Positions 15,799 to 22,887 of a stretch of 48,000 nucleotides of DNA are shown here, piece by piece; the stretch's first letter is position 1; each line of letters opens with the position of its first letter. The stretch is from Eubacteriaceae bacterium. GTDB taxonomy: Bacteria; Bacillota; Clostridia; Lachnospirales; Lachnospiraceae. The position numbers and the translations under genes are program-made. The notes beneath the pieces were generated by a model. That model had not been told where the DNA came from, did no database searches, and saw nothing but the letters and a program-made list of their open reading frames with translations. The stretch lies in assembly GCA_910574015.1 (NCBI GenBank), contig CAJSYQ010000026.1, positions 1-48,000 of the forward strand. Reading direction: 5' to 3'.

Positions 15799-17538
15799 TC
15801 ACCTTTCCTCCAATCGAATCGCATCAAATTTACAAAGCTGTCTGCACAGTCCGCAGCCATTGCACATCGTATCATCTATGGAAATGGTGCCGTCATCCTT
15901 CTTTGTAAGCGCCGGGCAGCCCGGTTTCAGACACACACCACATTTTTTACATTTATCACTATCCGCCACACATTTATTCGGGAATTTCTGATCTTTCAGA
16001 AGAGCGCAGGGCGCGCAGGCGATAATTACGGATGCCTCATCCTTTGCCACCTCTTCCCGAATCGTCTTCTCCATCGCTGTGATGTCAAAGGCATCCACTT
16101 CCACCACATTTTTCACTCCGATGGCTTTGCACAGGTGATAGATACTGATGGCGGGAACTTCCTCTCCCTGGAGTGTCTTTCCTGTGGCGGCGTGATCCTG
16201 ATGCCCGGTCATACCGGTGGTGGAATTATCCATAATAATGACTGTGCCTGTTCCCTGATTGTATACCATATTCATCAGGGAGTTGACCCCGGTATGCATA
16301 AAGGTGGAGTCGCCGATCACTGCCACCCAGTTTTTGATGTATTCTCTTCCTTTTGCCATCTCCATTCCGTGAAGACTGGAAATGCTGGATCCCATACAGA
16401 GCGTGGTGTCGATCACATTCAGCGGCGCCACTGCACCCAGTGTATAACAGCCGATATCACCGGCAGCATGGAGCTTCAGCTTGTTCAATACGGAAAATGT
16501 ACTTCTGTGGGGGCATCCCGGGCAAAGAATCGGAGGACGGGCGGGCAGATCCCTGTATGCCTCTCCCTGGATCTTTTCGCCCAGGACCGTTTCCCGGAGA
16601 AGATTGGCGCTGTATTCTCCCTGGCGGGTAAAATCTTCCTTACCGATACACTGGATCCCCCAGGATCTCACCTGTTCCTCGATCACCGGCTCCAGCTCTT
16701 CAAATATATACAATTTGTCTACTTTGGAAGCAAACTCCTGGATCAGTTTCTTCGGCAGCGGATGAACCATACCAAGCTTCAGTACCGATGCCTCTGGGCA
16801 GACCTCCTTAACATACTGATACGGAATGCCGCTTGTGATAAAGCCGATGGATGTATCCCCATATTCTGCCCTATTGATGGCGGACACCGAACCGTCCTCC
16901 TGGAGACGATCCATTCTCTCCTCTACATGAATATGGCGCTTCTTCGCCATCCCCGGCATCATAACATTCTTGGCAGGATTTCTTTCATACGGCTTATCCT
17001 CCGGCACCACCCGGTCCTCCAGCGTCACTGGTCCCTGGGAATGCGCCAGGCGCGTTGTCGTGCGCAGGATCACCGGCGTATCGTATTCCTCACTGATCCG
17101 GAACGCCTCTTTCATAAAGTCCTTTGCTTCCTGGCTGTCCGACGGCTCCAATACCGGCACCAGCGCCGCCCTGGCCACACATCTCGTATCCTGCTCGTTC
17201 TGTGAGCTGTACAGCCCAGGATCGTCAGCAACCACAAATACAAGTCCCCCGTTGGCTCCGATATAGGAAGCGGTATAGAGCGGGTCGCCCGCCACATTCA
17301 GTCCCACATGTTTCATGGATGCCATGGCCCGCACACCACTCATAGAAGCTCCCACTGCCACCTCGGCAGCCACCTTCTCGTTGGGGGACCACTCGGCATA
17401 AATCTCCTTATATTGCACGATATTTTCACTGATCTCGGTACTTGGAGTACCCGGATACGCGGCCGATACCTTGACGCCTGCCTCGTAAGCGCCCCGGGCA
17501 ATGGCCTCGTTCCCCAGCATAATCTTCTGTTCTGTCAT
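15799..17538 (-). CDS. iorA: indolepyruvate:ferredoxin oxidoreductase, alpha subunit
   Basis: A 579-residue thiamine-diphosphate enzyme subunit. The N-terminal pyrimidine-binding domain includes MLGNEAIARGAYEAG and AAYPGTPSTEI. A middle domain spans about 250-340. The TPP-binding domain includes CPGCPHRSTFSVL, GDIGCYTLG, CMGSSISSLHG and VIGDSTFMHTG. The C-terminal ferredoxin segment has two cluster motifs, CKKCGVCLKPGC and CNGCGLCRQLC, at about 530-575. AGGAGGAA before the ATG at 17538 fixes the start, not the frame start at 17571. It catalyses oxidative decarboxylation of indolepyruvate and related aryl pyruvates from amino-acid fermentation. Confidence 0.95.
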   Translation of the reverse strand: MTEQKIMLGNEAIARGAYEAGVKVSAAYPGTPSTEISENIVQYKEIYAEWSPNEKVAAEVAVGASMSGVRAMASMKHVGLNVAGDPLYTASYIGANGGLVFVVADDPGLYSSQNEQDTRCVARAALVPVLEPSDSQEAKDFMKEAFRISEEYDTPVILRTTTRLAHSQGPVTLEDRVVPEDKPYERNPAKNVMMPGMAKKRHIHVEERMDRLQEDGSVSAINRAEYGDTSIGFITSGIPYQYVKEVCPEASVLKLGMVHPLPKKLIQEFASKVDKLYIFEELEPVIEEQVRSWGIQCIGKEDFTRQGEYSANLLRETVLGEKIQGEAYRDLPARPPILCPGCPHRSTFSVLNKLKLHAAGDIGCYTLGAVAPLNVIDTTLCMGSSISSLHGMEMAKGREYIKNWVAVIGDSTFMHTGVNSLMNMVYNQGTGTVIIMDNSTTGMTGHQDHAATGKTLQGEEVPAISIYHLCKAIGVKNVVEVDAFDITAMEKTIREEVAKDEASVIIACAPCALLKDQKFPNKCVADSDKCKKCGVCLKPGCPALTKKDDGTISIDDTMCNGCGLCRQLCKFDAIRLEER

Positions 17539-17571
17539 GTTACTGATTCCTCCTATATATATATTTGTCAT

Positions 17572-18960
17572 CTATGAATACAGATCATCCGGCATTATCA
17601 TCATAAAGCTTTCTTCCAATTCCGCCTCTTCGTACCCAAAGGCTTCCTTGGCATCCAGGTAAGGGATAAAATATTCTTTATCCTCTTCATTGATCAGTTT
17701 AAATTCCCTGGACCGCAGATTATAATATGCCAGCTGCTGTCTTACTGTCCCCTTCCGGTTCAGGATCAGTATCACCCGTCCCTCCTCCGTGATATTATGG
17801 CATCTTCCAGAGTTCCACCGAATGGTCGGAGTGATCGCGTGAACGGCTTCCACGCTGCGGGTCCTGATACAGCTGCTCAGGCTCGCATCGTATCTTAGCT
17901 CCCTCTCCTCCCCGGTCAGATCCATATAGAAAACCGCGTAGCCCATCCGTTCACTCTTCCCGGATTTCCAGTCTACCTGCAGCTGTATATACAGCCGGCC
18001 ATTATAGCAGAATAGCTTCTCCACATAGACCTCTGACGGCGTCTGTCCTCCCGTCAGGTCAGCCGCCTGCCCGCAGGCCTCCAGAAGCTGCTTCTGCCCT
18101 GCCAGCAGTTCTCTCTCCTTCTTCTTGATATCGTAAGCCCATAGAGCGTCTCCACGAGCACAGAAAAGATAACCGGAATGTGCCGTCATGGCACCCTCCA
18201 GCAGATTTTCCTTGTCGTCCCATATTTCTTCCAGTTTGTCTGAGTCCAGATCGAGCTGGTACAAAAATTCATCATTATTGGCGAGATCGGCGAATATTAG
18301 ACATTCCTCCCCCACTGCCACGATAGAATTTGAAGTTGACATGGTGGGCAGTTCGGTTTTCTCTTTTGTCCTTCGATCATATTTTATAATACATTCCAAA
18401 AAGGGCTGATACACGATATAACGGCGGTCTATGTAAGCTGCCTTGTCCTGCACAAAGCCGTTTGGCTCCTCCAGGATCTTCTCCTCCCTCTCCGGTTCCA
18501 GCTTTGTTCTGCCATCCCTTTCCTTCTGAAAAGGGATCCGGTAAAGAGCAGCGGCACATGACTTTGGGGATTTTTCGGTCTTTTTGGCGTAATACACACC
18601 CTCGTCCGTAACTCCCAGAAGCGTGTCAAACCCCTCCGGCCTGTATTCCCTCCGGCTGCCTCCCTGTTTCACCAGCTGGTCAAATCCGGCCGCCCTGCCG
18701 TCCTCTCCCCGGATCTCCATAAAATAACTGGTATCGTTGGCATAAAAATGTGTCTGTGTCCGACCCAGCCGTATATCAATTTTTTTTGCTATCCCGCCGG
18801 AATCATCTCCCTCCCGGACAGGACTGCCGCTGACAGAAGAGGTGCTGACGGAACAGCCGCTGGCATTCTGTTCCTCTGTACCTTTTCCTGCACCGCAGGC
18901 GGTACAGGCTGCGCCAAAAAGAAATATCATCATCAGAATTAATATACTCTTAAGGTTCAT
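17572..18960 (-). CDS. uncharacterised lipoprotein with beta-propeller-like repeats
   Basis: A 462-residue exported protein. A lipoprotein signal (MNLKSILILMMIFLFGAAC, Cys19 or Cys22) is followed by a Ser/Thr/Gly linker. The remainder has recurring segments resembling DUF5050-type blades, such as GVTDEGVYYAKKTEKS, YIDRRYIVYQPFLECIIKYD, CLIFADLANNDEFLYQLDLD and GYLFCARGDALWAYDIK. A surface beta-propeller or sensor-like fold is my inference. GAGGGGCG precedes the ATG. It sits between the NYN gene (30 bp gap) and iorA (33 bp gap) and is probably co-transcribed with them. Confidence 0.7.
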   Translation of the reverse strand: MNLKSILILMMIFLFGAACTACGAGKGTEEQNASGCSVSTSSVSGSPVREGDDSGGIAKKIDIRLGRTQTHFYANDTSYFMEIRGEDGRAAGFDQLVKQGGSRREYRPEGFDTLLGVTDEGVYYAKKTEKSPKSCAAALYRIPFQKERDGRTKLEPEREEKILEEPNGFVQDKAAYIDRRYIVYQPFLECIIKYDRRTKEKTELPTMSTSNSIVAVGEECLIFADLANNDEFLYQLDLDSDKLEEIWDDKENLLEGAMTAHSGYLFCARGDALWAYDIKKKERELLAGQKQLLEACGQAADLTGGQTPSEVYVEKLFCYNGRLYIQLQVDWKSGKSERMGYAVFYMDLTGEERELRYDASLSSCIRTRSVEAVHAITPTIRWNSGRCHNITEEGRVILILNRKGTVRQQLAYYNLRSREFKLINEEDKEYFIPYLDAKEAFGYEEAELEESFMMIMPDDLYS

Positions 18961-18990
18961 AAAATCGCCCCTCTGCCCTCCATTGTAACA

Positions 18991-19914
18991 CTATTTCTGT
19001 CTGATGTACACATTTTTCTGGTTGTTGCCCAGATTTTCCACCTGGAGCTCCTGCAGGCTGTGCACGAATTTCTGAAAGGTGGAATACCCCAGCTTCTTTG
19101 CCTTAAAATTGGGGTAATGATCATAGATCTTCTGTGCCAGCTGTCCGATGTCGATACCCGTAATCCCTGCCCTGCGGACGGCCTCCACCGTGAATTCCTC
19201 AATCTCCCGGGCATCATTTTTCAAAACGACGCTTATACTTGTCTTATTCCGGCGCAGCTCGAAGTTGTCAATCTCTTCGATAAAGCGGGAAAGAGAGCTG
19301 TAACCATAGTTCCGCACGTCGAAATCCGAATATTTCTTGAGAAGGGTGCTCCCGATCTCCCCCAGACCGGTATCCCTTCCATTATTTTCATTGGTATTGA
19401 TAATCTCTACGATAGCGTCCGCAATCTTCTTTTTCTTCACCACATTTTTCTTGACCTGTTTTTCCTTGCCGTCGTTGTCCGTCTCCGTCAGAAGCTCAAT
19501 ATTAGTAAAGACTGAACATGCCGCCTTAAAGGATTTGGGTGTCTTGCCCTCTCCCATTCCGATCACTTCCATCCCGGACTCCCTCAGCCGGCTGGCAAGT
19601 CTGGTAAAATCCCCGTCGGAGGACACCAGACAGAATCCCTCGACATTTCCGGTGTATAGTATGTCCATGGCGTCTATGATCAGCGCCGAGTCCGTGGCAT
19701 TTTTGCCGATGGTATTTTGAAACTGCTGAATCGGCGTGATGGAACGCTCCGCCAGTTCACTTTTCCAACGGTGCATCTGGTTGCTGGTAAAATCTCCATA
19801 AATCCTGCGGTAGGTCGCAGTGCCGTGCTTCGTCATCTCATCCAGGATACAGTCGATGTATTTGGCAGATATGTTATCTGAATCGATCAGAAGTGCAAAT
19901 CTTTTATCACTCAT
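18991..19914 (-). CDS. NYN-domain ribonuclease-like protein with C-terminal LOTUS/OST-HTH domains
   Basis: A 307-residue cytoplasmic protein. The N-terminal NYN (PIN-like, LabA type) domain (about 1-145) has the acidic catalytic pattern ALLIDSDNIS, DSALIIDAMDILY and LVSSDGDFTRLASRLRE. The C-terminal half has two repeats ending YGYSSLSRFIEEIDNFEL and LGYSTFQKFVHSLQELQV, typical of OST-HTH/LOTUS RNA-binding domains. The ATG at 19914 has GGAGGAG 9 nt upstream; an earlier ATG does not. The architecture resembles eukaryotic MARF1-type nucleases. It leads the operon ahead of the lipoprotein and iorAB, and its leader contains a hairpin. Confidence 0.85.
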   Translation of the reverse strand: MSDKRFALLIDSDNISAKYIDCILDEMTKHGTATYRRIYGDFTSNQMHRWKSELAERSITPIQQFQNTIGKNATDSALIIDAMDILYTGNVEGFCLVSSDGDFTRLASRLRESGMEVIGMGEGKTPKSFKAACSVFTNIELLTETDNDGKEKQVKKNVVKKKKIADAIVEIINTNENNGRDTGLGEIGSTLLKKYSDFDVRNYGYSSLSRFIEEIDNFELRRNKTSISVVLKNDAREIEEFTVEAVRRAGITGIDIGQLAQKIYDHYPNFKAKKLGYSTFQKFVHSLQELQVENLGNNQKNVYIRQK

Positions 19915-19933
19915 TTCTTTTTTCTCCTCCATC

Positions 19934-19972
19934 CACATGCGCCGTCTGTCCGATATGGAATCTGCGCATGTG
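19934..19972 (-). promoter_or_regulatory. leader hairpin of the NYN-LOTUS gene
   Basis: CACATGCGC (19934-19942) and GCGCATGTG (19964-19972) form a perfect 9-bp stem with a 21-nt loop. It ends 3 nt before the GGAGGAG ribosome site, so it could control translation. Confidence 0.5.
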
Positions 19973-20001
19973 TTTCACTTTCTCTATTTTCTCACAAATA
20001 A

Positions 20002-20038
20002 GGGGGTTCCGTCAACTTATTTCGTTTTCGGAACCCCC
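20002..20038 (-). terminator. terminator after the secreted-protein gene
   Basis: A 10-bp perfect stem GGGGGTTCCG / CGGAACCCCC. On the minus strand TTATTTG follows. It closes the gene ending at 20055. Confidence 0.7.
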
Positions 20039-20054
20039 GGGACTTTTCAGATTT

Positions 20055-20558
20055 TTATTTGTAGATGCGTATTTTTTTGATGCGCCCCCGAAAGGGACCT
20101 GTATATGAAACATCGCCCATCCTCCGTACTTTTCTTGAGAGCCTGGGGGTATCCACCACAAACTCTGCCACACTTCCATCCCGGTGCTGCCGGTGATTAT
20201 TGACCGTATCCCTGTCTGCCTTCATATCTGCTGTAATGCATTTTACTACCTTACCGCTGCTCATGACCAGATCGACCTTTGCTCCGATCCTCCTGGTATA
20301 ATAAGAGCCAAGAGCGATACAGTATCTCCCATTTATCATACGAATTCCCGTTTTCTTATTTGTCACTGCTTTTTTCTGGAGCTTATATTGCCGTGAGGAA
20401 CGATTCCTGATACAGCGATAATCCATATAGGATTTGAATGTGTTCCCCGGTGATGCTTTTGTTACATAATTTTTCTTTCTGGCGTCTGCGGGACGACCCG
20501 GCTGAATGATGCTGATGCACAGAAGGATCATCAGTAACATTGCAATTCGCTTAAACAT
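20055..20558 (-). CDS. secreted protein of unknown function
   Basis: A 167-residue protein. It starts with a signal peptide (MFKRIAMLLMILLCISII, cleavage near residue 25) and is otherwise very basic (R/K-rich, ends GRIKKIRIYK). The core RYCIALGSYYTRRIGAKVDL, then VVKCITADMKAD and GSVAEFVVD, looks like a small beta barrel. I do not recognise a named family. The gene is monocistronic, with a terminator behind it. Four 11-bp tandem repeats upstream resemble WalR or PhoP boxes, which would fit a cell-envelope role. Confidence 0.72.
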   Translation of the reverse strand: MFKRIAMLLMILLCISIIQPGRPADARKKNYVTKASPGNTFKSYMDYRCIRNRSSRQYKLQKKAVTNKKTGIRMINGRYCIALGSYYTRRIGAKVDLVMSSGKVVKCITADMKADRDTVNNHRQHRDGSVAEFVVDTPRLSRKVRRMGDVSYTGPFRGRIKKIRIYK

Positions 20559-20589
20559 AATTTTCCTTTCCTTTTTTGTGCTCTATTAC

Positions 20590-20649
20590 ATATTACGCAC
20601 ATATTTCAAATTTGTTTCCCCTTTGTTTCTTATTTGTTACAAATTTGTT
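20590..20649 (-). promoter_or_regulatory. four 11-bp tandem repeats plus -10: candidate WalR/PhoP-type box
   Basis: On the minus strand, four contiguous 11-mers (AACAAATTTGT, AACAAATAAGA, AACAAAGGGGA, AACAAATTTGA) fill 20649-20606. Read as hexamers with 5-bp gaps they are GTAACA, GTAACA, GAAACA and GAAACA. A -10-like TAATAT (20595-20590) lies 10 bp downstream, the same geometry as the Pho box at pstS. The pattern also fits the known WalR motif TGTWAH-N5-TGTWAH. Confidence 0.6.
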
Positions 20650-20728
20650 ACGTGAGAGAATATCAGTTAAAAATGTCATTTTTGTTTTAAAATTATGTCA
20701 AAAAAAAGTCATTCCGCAAAACACAAAA

Positions 20729-20754
20729 AGAACGGCTCCATTTTTCGCCGTTCT
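20729..20754 (-). terminator. terminator after folA
   Basis: AGAACGGC / GCCGTTCT stem followed by TTTTTG on the minus strand, just past the folA stop at 20773. Confidence 0.85.
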
Positions 20755-20772
20755 CTCAATTTATTCGACATA

Positions 20773-21285
20773 TCAGTCCTGTCTCTCATAAATGGCAAAG
20801 GAAAATTCTCCCACAATACGATTTCCATTTATCTCATCACAGTAAACCCCGGCCTCCTGCCGGGCTGTCAGCCGGAAAGTTTCTCTGTCAAGCTCTGGGA
20901 AGAAGGTATCCCCCTCCACTTCCCAGGATAATTCGGTAAGATACAGCCGATCCGCCAATAGCAGTGCCTCCCGGTACAGGGAAGCACCGCCACAGATAAA
21001 GATATCCCGATCCGGCTCCCGCCGGAGCACCTCCGCCAGTGATACAACGGTATGGCAGTTTTCCTCCTCCACCTGCTTTGTTGAGGACAAAAGATAGGTG
21101 ATCCGTCCAGGGAGCGGCTGCCCGATTTCCTCAAAGGTATGCCTCCCCATAACGATGACATGCCCCATGGTAATCTCCCGGAAATGCGCCCTGTCCTCCG
21201 GCAGATCCCAGGGAATCCGTCCATCTCTTCCAATCACTCTGTTTTTTGCCAATGCCGCGATAACGGCTATCTGTCTCTCAGCCAT
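20773..21285 (-). CDS. folA: dihydrofolate reductase
   Basis: A 170-residue DHFR that makes tetrahydrofolate with NADPH. Motifs: IAVIAALAKNRVIGRDGRIPWDLPED (split by the active-site Trp-Asp), FREITMGHVIVMGRHTFEEIG, and FICGGASLYREALLLADRLYLTE. The ATG is 1 nt past the bioY stop, so the two genes are coupled. Full length with no unusual substitutions noticed at the active site. Confidence 0.95.
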   Translation of the reverse strand: MAERQIAVIAALAKNRVIGRDGRIPWDLPEDRAHFREITMGHVIVMGRHTFEEIGQPLPGRITYLLSSTKQVEEENCHTVVSLAEVLRREPDRDIFICGGASLYREALLLADRLYLTELSWEVEGDTFFPELDRETFRLTARQEAGVYCDEINGNRIVGEFSFAIYERQD

Positions 21286-21286
21286 T

Positions 21287-21862
21287 CTATTTTCCGCCCA
21301 TCTTCCTGATCTGTCTCCCTGTCACGGGGCCCACGGCTGACGCCACCACCATCTTGATCAGATCCCCAATAATGAATGGAAACACACATACGGTCAACGC
21401 CGCCATGACTCCTGTCCCAGTAGAAATGCAGAACCATGCAGTGCCAAAGGCATAAGCTGCCGCCGTACCCAAAATCATTCCAGCCATATTCAGGGTGATG
21501 TGGAGAGGCGTTGTCCTATTCCATTTTTCAATAAATATACCACAGATTACTGACATAAGAATAAAGCCTGCCAGATATCCCCCTGTGGGTCCTGCAAATT
21601 TACCAATGCCGCCCTCAAAGCCAGAAAATACCGGAAGTCCTGCCAGACCCAGCAGCAGGTATACGATATATGTTATAGTTCCCTGTTTCCAACCCAGCAC
21701 ATACAGACTGATGTAGATCACCAGATTCGTCAATGAAATGGGAACTGGCCCGATTGGCACGGCTAATGGTGCCAAAACACAGGTTACTGCCGCAAAAAGC
21801 GCCATCATCACCATGTTGACTGTAGTAAAGCTTCTCTTCCCTGCCATCGCTTTTCCTTCCAT
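21287..21862 (-). CDS. bioY: biotin transporter BioY (ECF S component)
   Basis: A 191-residue membrane protein with about six helices. The BioY signature region includes ALFAAVTCVLAPLAVPIGPV, PVFSGFEGGIGKFAGPTGGY and FPFIIGDLIKMVVA. It captures biotin and works with shared ECF ATPases or alone. The frame is open to 21919, but AAGGAGGT lies 7 nt before the ATG at 21862. It has a strong promoter and is followed directly by folA. No BirA-type palindrome or riboswitch was evident in the short leader. Confidence 0.93.
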   Translation of the reverse strand: MEGKAMAGKRSFTTVNMVMMALFAAVTCVLAPLAVPIGPVPISLTNLVIYISLYVLGWKQGTITYIVYLLLGLAGLPVFSGFEGGIGKFAGPTGGYLAGFILMSVICGIFIEKWNRTTPLHITLNMAGMILGTAAAYAFGTAWFCISTGTGVMAALTVCVFPFIIGDLIKMVVASAVGPVTGRQIRKMGGK

Positions 21863-21897
21863 ATTAAAGACCTCCTTCAAGTTTAATTTCAAGAGCA

Positions 21898-21926
21898 AGT
21901 ATACAGGGGAATTTATCATTTGTCAA
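21898..21926 (-). promoter_or_regulatory. sigma-A promoter of bioY-folA
   Basis: On the minus strand TTGACA (21926-21921), a 17-bp spacer, then TATACT (21903-21898). A near-consensus vegetative promoter about 35 bp upstream of the bioY start. Confidence 0.85.
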
Positions 21927-21963
21927 CTTTTTTATGAATAATAGTTTACATTTTGATACTCTC

Positions 21964-21992
21964 TTGCCATTTCCTGTTAAAAGTGGTATCCT
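21964..21992 (+). promoter_or_regulatory. possible promoter of the flagellin-like gene
   Basis: TTGCCA (21964-21969), a 17-bp spacer, TATCCT (21987-21992), leaving a leader of about 65 nt. No clear sigma-D motif (TAAA-N15-GCCGATAA) was seen, unlike typical flagellin genes. Confidence 0.4.
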
Positions 21993-22062
21993 TATTATAA
22001 CCAGACATAAAATGTACAAAATGAAAATCTCAAATATACGATCGGGAAAGGAGGGACACGAT

Positions 22063-22830
22063 ATGGGCAATATTTCAAGTGTGGCGGGCAACGGTTATTA
22101 TAATTCCGTCAGCCAGATCGCCAGTGGCACGAAACTCGGCAGTGCGGCAGATGGAGCAGCAGAACTGGCCATTGCTGAGAAAGAGACCGCCCAGGTCAAC
22201 GGTCTCAATATGGGTCAGCGGAATGCAGAAGACGGAAAATCCCTTTTGAAAACAGCTGACGGCGCCATGGGCAACATCGCAGATAGTCTCACACGGATCC
22301 GGGAACTGGCAGTTCAGGCATCAAATACAGCCATCTTATCCGATGAGGACCGCAGGATGATCCAGGATGAGGTGGATCAGCTCAAACAAGGAATTTCAGA
22401 TATTGCAAATAATACGGAATTTAATAAGAAGAAACTCCTGGATGGCTCTTATTCTGATGGTTTCATTGCCACCGGTGCAAACGGCTCTGGTGTTACACTG
22501 GATATCGGAAACGCCACCCTGCAGGCTTTGGGAATCGAGGACTTTGATGTCACCGGAGATTTCTCCGTGCAGACCATTGATAAGGCACTCGGCATGGTAT
22601 CCTCAGACCGCAGTACCATCGGCGCCCAGAGCAATTCTCTGGAGTATTCCGTCTCCTATAATTCGGAGGCTGCCATTAACCTGAATGCTGCTGCCAGCAG
22701 ATTAAAGGATACAGACCTGGCCGAGACAGCAACCGAGATGAGCAAGAAAAAACTCCTGCAGACCTACCAACTACTGATGCAGAAGAAACAGCAGGATCAG
22801 GAAAGACAGAAGTTTTCTCTGTTCTTCTGA
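22063..22830 (+). CDS. orphan flagellin-like protein
   Basis: A 255-residue protein built almost wholly of flagellin D0/D1 helices. The N-terminal region has IASGTKLGSAADGAAELAIA, then GMGQ-like NMGQRNAEDGKSLLKTADGA and IRELAVQASNTAILSDEDR. The C-terminal helix region is AAINLNAAASRLKDTDLAET, ending KFSLFF. There is almost no variable D2/D3 region, and the N-terminal start (MGNISSVAGN) lacks the usual MxINxNxxAxNA export and polymerisation motif. AAAGGAGGG before the ATG at 22063 fixes the start. No other flagellar gene is in the window. It may be a secreted or non-filament homologue. Confidence 0.85.
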   Translation: MGNISSVAGNGYYNSVSQIASGTKLGSAADGAAELAIAEKETAQVNGLNMGQRNAEDGKSLLKTADGAMGNIADSLTRIRELAVQASNTAILSDEDRRMIQDEVDQLKQGISDIANNTEFNKKKLLDGSYSDGFIATGANGSGVTLDIGNATLQALGIEDFDVTGDFSVQTIDKALGMVSSDRSTIGAQSNSLEYSVSYNSEAAINLNAAASRLKDTDLAETATEMSKKKLLQTYQLLMQKKQQDQERQKFSLFF

Positions 22831-22842
22831 TCTTTAGATGTG

Positions 22843-22883
22843 AAAACTTCCCCCGCTGTTTAGCTTACTGCGGGGGAAGTTTT
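22843..22883. terminator. bidirectional terminator after the flagellin-like gene
   Basis: A 14-bp perfect stem AAAACTTCCCCCGC / GCGGGGGAAGTTTT, serving both the flagellin-like gene (plus) and the convergent kinase gene (minus). Confidence 0.9.
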
Positions 22884-22887
22884 ATCG

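Noticed and set aside
16135-17205. Long plus-strand open frame of 356 codons antisense to iorA
   Set aside because: It mirrors the codon pattern of iorA, has no ribosome site, and its protein is rich in His, Arg and Cys with no domain. It is a shadow of the real gene.
21862-21960. Biotin-repressor operator or riboswitch upstream of bioY
   Set aside because: The leader is only about 30 nt and there is no long palindrome of the BirA type. Only the vegetative promoter is supported.
21934-22062. Longer flagellin-like start at 21934
   Set aside because: The added 43 residues are encoded by the promoter region and have no ribosome site. AAAGGAGGG precedes the ATG at 22063.
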